From NCBI GenBank assembly GCA_037892935.1, contig JAYXKI010000010.1, forward strand, positions 434,001-498,000: a stretch of DNA of 64,000 bases. Reading direction: 5' to 3'. Positions within the stretch are counted from its first letter, which is position 1. The number at the start of each line of letters is the position of its first letter. Position numbers and translations under genes: made by a program. The notes under the pieces were generated by a model that was not told where the DNA came from, made no database searches, and was given only the letters and a program-made list of their open reading frames with translations. Shown here in pieces: positions 27,184 to 38,797 of this stretch. This DNA is from Phlebopus portentosus. Taxonomy: Eukaryota > Basidiomycota > Agaricomycetes > Boletales > Boletinellaceae.

Positions 27184-27840
27184 TCATTTCCCCAATTGCC
27201 CCCCATGCGCTCCATGCGCTCCATTATGCTCCTTGTGACCTCTCTGTGGAGGAGGAACATACCCTCCCTTTGTCCTCTCCGTACGGAGATTTGATGGTGA
27301 ACCTTGACCTTCCACAAGTCTTCGTGGCCCGTGATCTTCTTCATCAACTTCTTCATCCTTGGTCAGACCATCTGTCACCTGATCGCTATTGGAGGTATCC
27401 TGGCTTCCGAGCCAAATGAATGGCAGTTGTTCTTTGAGCCTCTGCTTCTCTTCCTCCCTCCGTTTTCGTTCTATCCTTTCATTGCGCTGTTCCATGTAAG
27501 CGGCTTCACCTTGCATTCTCCTCTTCTCTGCTTTAGGTCTTGACGACTACGTCAATTTGAGGCAGCACGGTGCGCTTGTGAACAAGATTGGACTTACATG
27601 ATTCTTTGGGGCTGCGGGTGCTATAGTAAGTCTTCATTCCGTACTGCTTTGGATAGGGGACTAATAGACGTCACGTCAATCGAAACATGATGCTAAGATA
27701 TCATCCGAAGCCATACTGGTTTTCGTCAAGGGAGACCCTGCCGGAACTTCCACCGCTAGTCCTTTCTCGACTGTTAAGGCAAAGGAATTTGCATGTCAAG
27801 CACTTGGAAAAGGTGGAGAGAGAAAGCCTTACTCAGCCAT
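27184..27840 (-). CDS. small hypothetical gene, copy 1 of a tandem pair
   Basis: No known family recognised. An ATG at 27838-27840 is followed after 8 nt by a GT donor. Downstream, the last exon encodes a highly charged helix (EKRRMQGEAAYMEQRNERIE...) and a Gly/His-rich tail ending HGGQLGK at stop 27184. The block aligns with 28297-28929: same position of the ATG, same ACCCGCAGCCCC block before an intron, and a similar charged-helix then Gly-rich tail. I could not find one set of splice sites that keeps the frame open from the ATG to the last exon, so this copy may be a pseudogene. Confidence 0.35.
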
Positions 27841-28296
27841 GATCGCGAAAGCAAGACTCGCCCAGAGCTGTCCAGATGAAAAAAATCGACAGGATCGACG
27901 TAACTTTATACTATTCTTTGCCAGGTAACGGAATGCAATAGAACAAAATGAATTCATTGATAATTGCAAAGAAACAGAACTTTGATCGAATAAAGCAAAA
28001 AAATATAAGTTGTCAGGTTGAGTGAGTTTGCAGGAAAAGATAACGAGCATTGCGTTTACCGGATGATATGTTCGAGAAAGTACAAAGTAGCGCCGCCATC
28101 CAAAGACAATGTAGCATTGCTGCATCATTCTCGCAGTCCTACTTCAGAGGATCAGACTGACAACCTAGTCATTATTTTCATATGGCTACCCGCTCCAGCA
28201 ACAGGAAGAAGTTACTAAGAAATAGGATACCCCGCAATACGATTGCGATCGTCGAGACCTTTATGTGCAGACCTTACTTCACCGCTCACGCCCCGG

Positions 28297-28929
28297 CTAA
28301 TATCCCCCTCCTGGTCCTGGAGGTTGATAGTAACCACCTCTCGGCGAGTAAGACCCTCTTTGCCCTTGAGATCCACCATATGCCTGAGAATACGCTTGTG
28401 ATTGGCCGGGCGCTCCGCATCGTTTGCTTCCTGGTTGGCTCCCGTGACGGCTATGGCCGCCATATCCACCGCCTCTCCCGCTTGAGCTCTGCCCATAAGG
28501 CTGACTGGTGCTTCCGACCGCCATTTGTTCGAATTGTGTACGTAGCATCTCATCTTCCCTCAGTAGTGCATCTTGTAAGAGTTCTTTACGCTTGGCGGCA
28601 TCTTCTATTCTCTCAGTCGTCTCTCCGTACCTACGATTAGGTCAACTACCTGAAGGAAGCACGGTGCAATTGGGGACGACAGTAAACTTACGGCCTCCGG
28701 GGCTGCGGGTGCTTCAAGTTTTCTTCATTTCGTGTGGCTTTATATAAGGGTCTAATACATGCCGACATGTCAGTTATCTCATGAGAACTGAGATATCATG
28801 CGAAGACAGACTCTTCCTCAGGGATGACATACCCGGTGCCGCTATCGGTACTATGTTTCTTACTGATAAAGCAAGGGATTTACATGTCAGGTCAGAGAGA
28901 AGATCAAGAAGAAGCTCTCACCTAGCCAT
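28297..28929 (-). CDS. small hypothetical gene, copy 2 of a tandem pair
   Basis: No known family recognised. The ATG is at 28927-28929. One frame-preserving model uses a micro-exon after the start, an exon near 28837-28860 encoding KKHSTDSGTG, the ACCCGCAGCCCC block (about 28693-28712) and a last exon from about 28620. That exon encodes a charged helix (RIEDAAKRKELLQDALLRED) and then a Gly/Ser/Tyr-rich tail ending QPPGPGGGY at stop 28297. It is diverged from copy 1 at 27184-27840. Low-complexity tail and small size (about 125 aa) give no functional clue; intron boundaries are tentative. Confidence 0.45.
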
Positions 28930-28975
28930 GATCGCGGAAACAAGATTCGAGAACAGTTGTCCAGGTTTGAAAGAT

Positions 28976-29593
28976 TGGGGGATTGAGATTTTTATTAGAA
29001 GAGTCCAAGTGAATAGCAAACTGGGTAGCTGCAAAACAGATGCAATCAAACAGACGAAGGCCGCGTCGAATGCATCAGTCGGAATGCGCAGAAGGCAGAC
29101 TAAGCTGGTTTGCAAAATGATTCGTGCAAAATTACGAGCTGGCAGAGATCGCAGAGAACATTTGCAGGAGCTAGTTGAAGTACCCAGAAAGACCACAGTC
29201 CGATGTCGAGGTAGGCTTCTGCTCCCTATGTTTTGCTTCAGATTGTTTGCTTCACTGCAAAGCTACGGAGTGATGACGTACAGTGCCTCAAATGAGGATT
29301 TCGGTAAAGATAAACTAATCGTTTCAATATCAATCGAAGAGATTATCCTTTCCCAGACGATGCAAGATTGTCTCTCGAGAAGATTGCTGGTGCGTCGCCA
29401 TTTTGATTATGTCGCGCTCCTTAATGCTCATAAAAAAATCTGCATAGTGATATGTTTTCCGCCAGTGTATCAGCATAACCACATGTGCATGATGAGTTCA
29501 TATTAATGTAGATATGGAGAATAACTGTGTGCCTTGGTGATGAGTCACGGTGACCCAGATTACCGCAGCGAAGACTGCATTAGCCACGATGGG
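28976..29593. other. intergenic
   Basis: A 241-codon plus-strand frame crosses here (28781-29506) but has no family motif and overlaps the antisense side of the small gene, so I do not call it. It should contain the promoter of copy 2 and the DBP9 3' UTR. Confidence 0.4.
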
Positions 29594-31835
29594 TCATCGA
29601 CCGAATTTCTTCAATGGGTCTGATTTTCGTTTTTGTCCACGTCGAGGGCCCGAACGGCCACCCCTCCCTCCCCTACCGCGTCCGGTGTTCTTGCGGAATG
29701 GGACGAAGTTGGGTTCCTTCTCGTTGGTCTCGGTCATAATCTCGCCTGAAGCTGAACCGACACGCGGCATTAAGTACTTCGGGACATGCTTCATGTGTGG
29801 CTGGACGCGTGTCGGATGGAGGGGCTTATCGTGTCGTAGATATTCAAGATCGAGTGGATTATCGTCGAAGTGTGCCTAGGAAGTATGATGATATGCGTTT
29901 AGTCTCGATGACAATAATCTCATATAGAAATACAACCTTCAGTTTCTCTGAATTTAATATTTCAGATTTCAGCTCCTTTAGACGGGCTTCTCGGATTGCC
30001 GTACGGGTGACTGCACGCAGAGCATCCTGCATTCGGTAACGGAACGCCTCTACTTGCTTCATATCAAACTTGTATTCTTTGATCTGACAACCTCGCTCTG
30101 CTTGCTTGCGTTCGATGCGGGCGAACCGCGATTCGTCTTCTCGAGCACTGGGCATGCGACCGACGACCTTGTTCTTTCCCCATTCATCTGAGGGTACGAA
30201 AAATGATAATGCCATACCTGTGCGGCCAGCACGCGCAGTCCGTCCAATTCGATGTGTATACGCACGCGTTGACGTCGGGAGATCGAAATTGAGAACACAA
30301 GCAACATCAATGAAGTCTACGCCGCGCACAACTCCGTATTCCTTGTCGGTTTGTGCACGTATCTTCTTTTTGGATGAAGTCGGTTCGGCGCTTACAACTG
30401 AAGGAGATACCGAACGCTTGCGTTTCCTTATTCTTGACGAGGAAGGACCTGGCTCGCCTGCCCCAGCGGCTTCCTGATCGCGCTGAGTGGTTGTCACTGC
30501 GGACATTTGTGAGAATAGTCTAGTCGTAGTGCATAGCAGGACGTACATTGCTCATCCTCGGCTTGAGGCTCTTCGTGTGAATCATCATCAGAATCTGGTT
30601 CAGTCGCCCCGCTAGCCTCATCTGTCGCAATAATGTAATCATATACGCCCTTGTTAAACTCTTGAACGATATGTACTCTGGAGTTCACGGGTAGCTCCGA
30701 GTTCAAAACGCAACTCTTGATGGAGAATTGCTCCAGGAACAATTTAAGACGGTAACATCTGTCAACGTCATTCACGAAGATGATGCACTTCCCTTTGACG
30801 AGCTTGAGCTTCAGAATCACGTAAGTTAAAAGAAATTTGTCCACTTCGTTGCACCTGATAGCAAGGGTCAAGCATCAAATTGTGATGCACGCGTAATTTC
30901 AGAAGAGGCCGTACCGTACTGCATACTGACTCAGATGTGCCGAATCGTTTTCTTCTTCTTCCAACCGCAGAATCACCTGATCAACCAGCAATGATCAGTC
31001 CACATAGGTGCAGCGGTAAAAATTAAAGCATACACACCGGATTCCTCAAAACTAGACCCTTAAGTTTCTCCACATCCTTTGTCATGGTTGCACTCATGAG
31101 GAATGACTGATAGACCTTTGGGAGGTAGCTGCCGCTCAGAATTGTCCTGATGTCTTCATCGTGACCATAGGAGAAGACAAGGTCGGCTTCGTCTACCACC
31201 AATGAATCCAGGCCAGAAAGCGAGATAGTCTAGGATTCTGTTGTTAGCTCGATTCGTACAGCGAAAATTGAACGAGAAAAGGTCAACGGACCTTAGCTTG
31301 GAGGGCGTTCAATGCCCGTGATGGAGTTGCGATGACTATGTCGGGCTTCTCTGCCACGAGTGTCCTGTATCAACAAGCCGTAAGCAGGACATTGCAGAGA
31401 CTAGAGATGTGTTGCATACCTCTGAAGATGAGTCGATGTACTGGACGTGAGATTTGCGATGGTTATTACATTTTCACAATATGCTAATAATTGCCGCAGA
31501 TGTTTGACAACCTGATCTGCAAGCTCCTTCGTCGGCACCAGTATTAATGCTCTAACCTCCTGGCGAGCGTGACTCTCCGCAACATTGGTCGTCTTCCTGT
31601 TGAGTATCTTCTGGGCAACTGGCACACAATACGCGACGGTCTTTCCACTTCCTGTACGGGCCCGCGCAAGTATATCTCGACCCTCAAGCGCGAGAGGAAT
31701 AGCACGTGCTTGAACCAACGTTGGACGCGCGAAGCCCATGTCGGCGAGAGCACGAAGGAGACGCGCATCGACGAGGTGAGAAAACGAAGCAAAAGTTGTT
31801 TGTCTGTCAAGCAAAGCTGCTTCAGCCATCGACAT
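29594..31835 (-). CDS. DBP9: DEAD-box ATP-dependent RNA helicase Dbp9
   Basis: Helicase of large ribosomal subunit (27S/60S) assembly in the nucleolus, homolog of human DDX56. The ATG at 31833-31835 is preferred; the open frame upstream starts only with GTG. Motifs in order: a Q-motif region ([28 protein letters not shown]), Walker A ARTGSGKT (about 31640-31665), [17 protein letters not shown] (about 31185-31210), LMSATM (about 31095), GKCIIFVND with a Dbp9-type second RecA domain, [11 protein letters not shown] and [10 protein letters not shown] (about 30230-30260). An acidic, Ser/Lys-rich insert (about 30350-30600) sits between [13 protein letters not shown] and the second-domain core, as in Dbp9/DDX56 proteins. 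The basic C-terminus ([11 protein letters not shown]...) ends at stop 29594. Confidence 0.93.
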
Positions 31836-32226
31836 AACCCTCCCGAAACCCCGCTGCTGTTCCTGCTGGTGCACAATCGCGCTTGGGGGTGAAGTCTATG
31901 ATCAAGCGCTCAGCACACAAACAAATTATGCCAAATTTTACCGACGCGATACGCGCGACGATCAATCATATTCGTCACGTGGGATCTGGGTCCTTTTTCA
32001 CACGTTCATGCTCAAAAAATCCGCGCGTTGTTCTGGGTCTGGAGCAAGTAGCGTATCTTGGTGAAAAATCTCGGTGCAGTAGATAGTTTGCAAAGGCATC
32101 GTGCATCAAAGGTATATACTATACGTTGATAATACGCAGTAACATTGACAAATTGTGAAGTCATTCCAGTGCCCTCTGCCTCTGCCTTCCATATGGATTA
32201 CTATAGAGCGGCTTGGAAGAAGATAC
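31836..32226. other. intergenic
   Basis: About 390 bp between the DBP9 5' end and the 3' end of the first zinc-finger gene. Nothing else seen. Confidence 0.5.
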
Positions 32227-33477
32227 TCAGGCAGTCTTTCTCCGCTTGGCAGGTGGACATTCTGATACGCTAGGGCTGGCTACTTTGACGTCTCGTGTAC
32301 GGCTCTCTTGAAACGGTTTATTTACTAATGATGGATAAATCTTGATGAGTTCGAGAAATCGCCGTTCCCAGGTGTACGAAATCGAGGGAGGAGTCTCGGC
32401 TGATGGAACTCTACACTCGGACGTCAGGAAAAGCTCTACTGGCCACCCTGAAATGCAAAGTCAGTACACTTCAGTACGAGATAAGCAACCAGAAAGACGA
32501 ACACCAGCGCCGCGGAATCGATAGACAGCTCTTGGGTTTTTCTTTATGAATCTTCCACAGATGTCTAGTGCAAGAGTCCTTGCGAGGAAACTCGGACATA
32601 CATTTGGCACATTCGAAGCCCTGCAATTTATACCCGTCATCCTCAAACAGATGCGTGATCACATGGCGATCATGAGACTGTTTAGTCCCGAGTGTGAGGG
32701 TGCACGATCCACCAAACCGAAGGCGCCATTTACACGGAAATGGGCCATCAACGGAAGCTGAATCCGGCGACTCAGGTGAGCTTGCGGTGCTCGCCTGGTT
32801 CGAACAGCCTTGCTCGGAGTATCCATCTCTGATGAGGGCGGAGTTTTTCGCGGGTGCTTCATCGATCAGTGGAGCCGTTGAAGGTTCTTCGGGCGATGGT
32901 TCATTTTGAGAAGAGCCGCACACGTTGGTCTCGACATCGTCGAATGTCACCTTGTCTATAAAATCAGTGTCGCAAACAGAACCTTGGTGCTCCCTTTCAG
33001 AGACCGTAGGGAGCGTGCCGGGATCATACTCGTCTGCGTCGTGAAACCATTCAAAGGAATCCTCATTTAATGGAAGACAAGACGAGTCCGACTTGTCCGA
33101 ACATCCGGAGGAAATCCCATAGATCTCACTCACCCATCCGGTGTCGGAGCACATGTCAAATTCCGTCCTTTTTGCCAAGGACTTAAGCCTTTTATCAAGA
33201 TCGCCGACGTCGACCACCTCGAAAGCGGGGAAGGTTGTTAGCAACAGAAAGACGCGCAAAGAACTAGGACCAGACACACCAATTCTGGTTCATCTACGAG
33301 GCCCCTCTTCCAGCGTATGACGGCGTCCGCGAACTGACGTGCTTCTTCGCGAGTCTTCTCATCGGCCCTTTCATAACATTCCGCCTGCGGGAGTAAGCTA
33401 TTGGAAAGCCGAGTCATGTTTACGCAGAGACTTACGTGTAGCGCACTGATGCGCTCACATCCCTCTATGCCAGCCAT
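32227..33477 (-). CDS. two-finger zinc-finger protein with WWWP motif, copy A
   Basis: Four exons: 33436-33477, 33280-33384, 32503-33217 and 32227-32447 (about 360 aa, frame open throughout). The N-terminus (MAGIEGCERISALH... to VDEPEL) is a short acidic/basic helix. A long acidic, Ser-rich linker follows. Finger 1 is C-x9-C-x12-H-x3-H (CKW...GGSC...SHDRHVITH); finger 2 is C-x2-C-x12-H-x4-H (CAKC...FPRKDSCTRH...H). The last intron splits a W codon in PRRWW|WPVELF, and the protein ends in a basic AKRRKTA tail, a likely nuclear signal. I know of no named family with this combination; a DNA- or RNA-binding nuclear role is inferred. It is a close structural match to copy B at 35326-36396 and shares the finger and WWWP parts with 52502-53891. 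Confidence 0.82.
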
Positions 33478-34084
33478 GGGTAATGAGCAAGCGAATGGGC
33501 CGGGGTAGATGCGTTCAGCTGCGTAAAGATAAGTGTTGCACGAGAACGCTCTTTAAAGCCTTTCCTGCTACAACCTGCCCATAGAATAAGGTTGGTCGAA
33601 GTTTTCTAGGTCCTTCCAATCGTAGAATATCAAACAATGAGAGCCAACAATGAATTGGGGATTGTGGAGGCCACCACAATGAACAGCACCAGCCAGCTGG
33701 TCTAGTGAACCAAGACTGAATTCGATTCTAAGCCGAAAGCAGTTCAGCCGCACTTGATGATGGTGTGGTGAAATGCAGACGTCATTGCTTAAGCGCGAAT
33801 ACAAGGCAGACCCTTTTCATCTTCATCGACCCGGGTGGTCCATCATGTGTGTTACTTAGACCGGTGGCCGCGATTTCTGTCCGTCCGTCCCTCCCCTCGT
33901 TAGATTGACACCAGCCTGATCCTTCCAAAACATATGAAAGACCCTCAAGCATACAAGACTCCTTTCAACGATATTGAAGGAGGGGTGGCAGGAGACCCTC
34001 GATATCAAGGAAAGACCCAGAAAACTTCTTCCTACGCAGAAGCCTCTGTAGCTCGTACTAGAGACAATTCGATTAGATCGACAC

Positions 34085-34450
34085 ATGTCGGAAACAGCAC
34101 AGCCTCCGTTGCTTTGCGGCCTCAGGCACGTCGACCGCTGTTTCAGGGCTACTGAATATTATTTCTTCCGCCACCCGTCTTTCATTCCTTCGAGATGTTG
34201 CCTGTACGCGAAGAAGCACAAAACGATAGCGAGTTCGGGGAAGCTGGTAGCCAGATGTCAGCACTGTGAGTCGGAGATGCTCAGTCAAGACACGTTCGAG
34301 TTTCAAGCGAAAATTTCATGCCCTGCCTGTCCGGCCGATATTCGACTTGGACTGATCCTGGAACCTCGCGGGAAGAGACCTGAGTTCTTTGGGATATGCT
34401 CAGAATCGAAGACAGTGCCATTCGTCTTATTCCAGAACTCAATCGCGTGA
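34085..34450 (+). CDS. uncertain 121-codon ORF with two CxxC pairs
   Basis: Begins with a true ATG. It encodes CQHC and CPAC spaced as in a small zinc ribbon. Against it: the matching stretch in unit B (about 37030-37390) has stops and indels, and the frame ends exactly at the border of an inserted repeat. It may be a relic or a chance frame. Confidence 0.2.
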   Translation: MSETAQPPLLCGLRHVDRCFRATEYYFFRHPSFIPSRCCLYAKKHKTIASSGKLVARCQHCESEMLSQDTFEFQAKISCPACPADIRLGLILEPRGKRPEFFGICSESKTVPFVLFQNSIA

Positions 34451-34604
34451 GGGCGGCATCGCAAAATTCTGCACAGTATTATGTCGTATTACGTCGGTTT
34501 ATAAGCAATCATAACTGCTTATGACTGACAGTGAAAGCTCATAAGGCAACATAAACCGCATACACGGTTATAATTCCGTGCAAAATTTTGCGATTCGCAG
34601 CCCG
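34451..34604. mobile_element. ~154-bp MITE-like inverted-repeat element
   Basis: Near-perfect 17-bp inverted repeats lie at 34458-34474 and 34578-34594 (one mismatch), with GGGC and GCCC at the outer edges and a weaker internal inverted repeat starting GGTTTAT. The paralogous position in unit B (about 37400-37430) lacks this sequence, so unit B serves as an approximate empty site. The target duplication could not be resolved. Confidence 0.6.
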
Positions 34605-35325
34605 TCTTGGACAAAATACTCAGAAGTTTCCTAAACGTAAATAAGCGAGTTGGTTCATTTGGCCTCAGGAAAAGAACTTACGCACATCCTCTACCCACTA
34701 ACCAAGAACTTTATATGGTATGGGTAGACACAGCTTCCGATACTGTAGACCTTGACTATGCCTTCTTATCCATACCAGGAGAGAATGTACCAAGACGTAG
34801 AAACAAGAAGCCCCTTGCCAAAGATCAAGTCCATCATGATGAAGCGTTCCTCATTTAGACCAGCACAGAGATGAAGCACAATCCGAGGTTACGGCACAGA
34901 ATATACTGTTAGGACACTCTCCCTCAATTGACACACGACGATAGCAGCATGACGAGCAAGGCAGTGAGAATCGGAATCGAAGTACGAAAAACCTTGAGGG
35001 GCGACTGAGAAAACGTACTCGTCTGTCGGCCGGGGCCGGCCGGCCTCTGAACACTCCACCGAAACGCGAAACTAATTGCTCCGCTGAAACATTAATATTC
35101 AGCTTGCGGAGACAGCAAGCACTCAACGAAATTAATACATGATATACAAAAACTCCAGCAAAATTGCACAAACGGACAACACGTACATAAGTACCTACAA
35201 AGGATTTGCGCAAAGGACGACGGGAGGCTACATACAGTTAAATGGTAAACAAGGAGGTAAAAAGTAATGGACTATTTAGTAAAGCAAGTGAAAGCATCCG
35301 GCTGAATGAAATAATTATCTGTATG

Positions 35326-36396
35326 TCAGGCGGTTCGTCGCCTCTTTGCCGGAGGAGGAGCGTCTTCGTTCGTAGCGAGTCCGATATCAGGACTTCGATC
35401 CTGGTAAGGCCTGTTGACGAGGGTCGGATCCATACTAATCACATCGCGTATACGCTGATCCCAGCTCCTCACCTCGCCCGGAGGACGAGGAAGCCTCGTA
35501 CCACCTCTATACTCGTTCGAATAGAAGAGTTTAGCTGGCCACCCTGTGATTTGGAACAGTTACCCGTGAGTGTGCATCTGAATATAAGCAGAGGAGGAAG
35601 TATCTTACACCAATGGCGCGGAAGATCAATACAATACGCAGTCGCGGCCCCAGCATGCTTTTTCGGGAAATGACGCGTGCAAGAATCACGTCGAGGGAAC
35701 TTTCTATGGCAGATACTGCATTCAAAGTTCTTAACTTCATAACCGTCGTCGTCGGGAAGATGTCCGGCAACGTGCCTGTCATGAGCTTGTTCCCCGGCCA
35801 GAACGAGGCGGCATGACCCTCCAAACTTGAGAGCCCATGCGCACCGATATCTTCCGTCCGCTGGGCGGACGGGCTCTGACGTTACATCTTGCGACAATGA
35901 GCCGACGGGTGAGGGGGCATCGCGTACGGTATCGGTCTCCGAGACTTCTTCATCGTGCGCCTCAGCGGGTGCAGTGCCCACAGCTTGTGAATCTTCAGAG
36001 TCCGCGAAGGACAGGCTGGGTGACTCGTGATGTGTTTCACACGGTGTGTCGCAAAGACAATCACCTAAGCGAGGGAGGTCGTTGAAGTCAGAATGTCTGT
36101 CCAGCAGCGGGTCAGGCTCTTCTTTCGGAACCTCGACTAGCTGTGGGGTCAAGCGAGTGTTAGCCAACCAGTAGACGAGCGATGTTAGAACAGCATTACT
36201 AGTTCTACGCGCCCAGGCATTCCTTGTTTCAATGCTAGTACAGCCTTGGCAAATTTTTGAGCCTCTTCGCGGACCTCTTCGTTCGCGCGTTTAAAGTACT
36301 CGGCCTGTAAAAGACCATTAATGCCAGCTGAGCCGAGAATACAGAGAGACTCACGTGCAAGCAAATAATGCGCTGGCATTCATCGACACCTGCCAT
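35326..36396 (-). CDS. two-finger zinc-finger protein with WWWP motif, copy B
   Basis: Same exon plan as copy A. The ATG at 36394-36396 gives MAGVDECQRIICLH, intron, AEYFKRANEEVREEAQKFAK... VEL, intron, then an acidic linker. Finger 1 is C-x9-C-x12-H-x3-H (CAW...GGSC...AHDRHVAGH); finger 2 is C-x2-C-x12-H-x4-H (CSIC...FPRRDSCTRH...H). The last intron again splits RHWW|WPAKLF. The C-terminus ends PPPAKRRRTA at TGA 35326-35328. All eight proposed metal ligands are present. About 270-300 aa. Paralog of copy A from the tandem duplication; a nuclear nucleic-acid-binding role is inferred. Confidence 0.82.
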
Positions 36397-38010
36397 GGTC
36401 GAAGAGGAAGTAGATGGGCTGGGAAGATGAGTTGAGGAGTTGAAAGGATATGCCTTCAACGAGAATGCTCTTTATGCACGGCTTGCCACAACCCGCCCAC
36501 AACAACCTCGGACGAAGTTTTCTGGGGTCCTTCTCATCGTGAAGCATCAAACAATGAGAGTCGACAATGGATACATGGCTGTGAAGACCACCACAATGAA
36601 TGACACCAGCCAGCCGGCGACCCACCTGGGCTAATGAATCAAGATCGAACTTGAAAGGAAGTCGGTAACAGTTCAGCCGCACTTGAAGATGGTATGATGA
36701 AACGCAGACGTCGTCATGTAAGCGAGAATACAAGGCAGACCTTTCTTATCTCATCGATCCCGGTGGTCCAGCCGTGTTGCTTAGACCGGTGGTCACAATT
36801 CCTGTCCCTCCAGCCCTACCCTGAATAAGAACTAATTTAACCCTCCCAAAGCAGATGAACAACTTGTCGACATATAGGCGCTATATCCGGCCAAATTGGA
36901 GGCCGTACAAGCAGAAATTCAGGGTCCAAGCAGGAGAGGTGATAGGAGACCTCTGGTGTCGCGAAAGACCCAGAAAAACTCTTCCCACGCAGAAGCACCT
37001 GTAAATGTAAAGACAATTCGATTAGATCTGCACGCGGCGGAGACAACATAGCATCCGTTGCTCTGCGGCCTCAGGCACGTCGTCCGCGGTCCGCTGTTTC
37101 AGAGACATGGGCTGGTGTACTTTGTTTCTCCCGCTGCCCGTCTTTCATTCCTTTGAGACGCAGCCTTCGTTCAAGCAGACGCATAATGATAATGTGTTTG
37201 AAGAAATTGGGCGTCGCCACTGATGACTAGACGAGGGCACTGTTAGTCTGTACATACTCAGTCGAGAGACGTCCGAGTTTCAAGCGAAAGGTTCGTGTTT
37301 TCGCCAGTTCGGCCGACCTTGGACTGCTCCTGGAACCTCATAGGAAGGGACTAAAAGTACTTAGGGGTATACTCAGAATCGAATGCGGCACCATATTCAC
37401 GAGCTCCATTGCTTCCAACAGGACAATAAATAAAGAAAATACTACAGGTAGCTAAGCGAGCTGGTTTATTTGAGCTTAGACGAAGAAGTTACGCACATTC
37501 GCTATACATTCACTTTGCACGTTATGCGTATATACGCATACGATAGACTTTGATTCTGCTTTTCTAACCTATGCAGGCAGAGGATCGTGCCAGCATGCAG
37601 AAAGAAGAGGTCGAAGACCAAGCACGTAAAGCATTCCTCACTCAGACCAGCAGAGAGGCGAAGCACAATCCAAGATTTCAACAACAGAACGAGTCATTAA
37701 AGCTCTCATTCGTACTGGAAACCTAACGATAGCAGCAAGACACCGAGGGCGACGACAGTCGAAGTGTATCGACAAGAGAAGAATAACTTTAGGAAGCGAC
37801 TGAAAAAAAGACGTACGCAGCGGTCGGCCGGAGCCGGCCGGCAAAACCAGTTGTTCTGATCGCGACGGAATTACACATTCCACCCCATGCCTGGGTTGCT
37901 CTCGTCGCTCTTAAATCCCAGATACAGATTCGGCTTACGAAGATGGTAGAACCAGAGTATAATATGCGGAAACTTTTTACAAAGTTACACAAACACATAC
38001 ATGTACACAT
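35326..38010. repeat. segmental duplication, unit B
   Basis: Second unit of the ~2.8 kb tandem duplication (see 32227-35210). It ends in the ACAAA-TTACACAAACACATACA block near 37980, which matches ATTGCACAAACGGACAACA near 35160 in unit A. Its upstream half contains no intact frame. Confidence 0.75.
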
Positions 38011-38797
38011 GCGCATCTACACGTACACACATGCATGCCTTGGAAAACAATGAAGGCGAAGCAGAAGCAGAAACACAAAGTCTCCCTCCAAGGAAGAGGG
38101 TTATTACAAACCAAGCAAGCTCGAAAAAATCGAAGGAAATGGGACACACTACTTCTGTAAGGTATGGATGTATGAATGATGTCTAATCGGTCGAGTGTCC
38201 GATGTCCATGTTGAGAATTGGTGAAAAAGAGACCGGAACCACGAGTATAAGATGACGGATGCACGAGGAAGAGAAATCGAGAAAGTGGAACGTGACAATA
38301 TGCCAGGTGTTAGATAAATAATAGTTGAAGTTCAAGAAAGAGAAGGACGGAAATAAAAAGAGACAGGGGAGCCTTTGGTTTGCTAGAAACCGGAGTGCTT
38401 TGAGAGGTTTGAGACGGGAATGGAACGGAAGATATACATATAAAGACACACAAGACCGAGGAGACAACAGGAGGTGGAAGCGGGGGTGGTGAAAATGGAT
38501 AATGGACATGAGAACAGTGCGGAAGTGATGTCAGAGGAGAACAGACGACAGAGACATGGATTTATTGACACACTTGAGAGGAACTAAGGAGATGAGGGGG
38601 ACTGGACTGTGTAGGGAAGATCGTTACAAACAAGCAGAGCATTGACGAAAGCACAAAAATTACACCAATGTACACGCAAGTACAATTCGTCAAAGTCATG
38701 CCGAAGACTGTTCGTCCCGAGACGTAAAATCTGCACGTACAGGCCCGAAATAGGACCAAATTGCGTCGGATGTCTGAAAGGAGTATGGAGCAAGCGT
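36397..38797. other. intergenic, upstream of zinc-finger gene B
   Basis: Left two thirds are the non-coding part of unit B. From about 38010 to 38797 the DNA is unrelated to it and shows purine/pyrimidine-rich stretches without a supported gene; part should be the 3' UTR of the 38798-41376 gene. Confidence 0.5.

Larger units (their letters stand above)
32227..35210. repeat. segmental duplication, unit A
   Basis: Unit A matches unit B (35326-38010) along its length: zinc-finger gene, then an upstream region with CCACCACAATGAA...CACCAGCC near 33672-33695 (36590-36612 in B), the GTTGCTTTGCGGCCTCAGGCACGTCG-type block near 34110 (37055 in B), GACCAGCA-AGAG-GAAGCACAATCC near 34858 (37643 in B) and CGGCCGG-GCCGGCCGG near 35030 (37830 in B). 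Coding parts have diverged substantially, so the duplication is not recent. Confidence 0.8.
33478..35325. other. region between zinc-finger genes A and B
   Basis: Upstream of gene A and downstream of gene B. It contains a plus-strand ATG frame of 121 codons (34085-34450, two CxxC pairs: CQHC and CPAC) whose counterpart in unit B is broken, and the small inverted-repeat element at 34451-34604. No gene is called with confidence. Confidence 0.5.

Noticed and set aside
28781..29506. 241-codon plus-strand frame
   Set aside because: No motif, odd composition, and it overlaps the minus-strand small gene's start region; most likely a chance frame.
35028..35045. GGCCGGGGCCGGCCGG block as a possible regulatory palindrome or rho-independent-like hairpin
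   Set aside because: It is part of the duplicated unit and recurs at 37.83 kb, but nothing links it to a promoter or terminator in a eukaryote.
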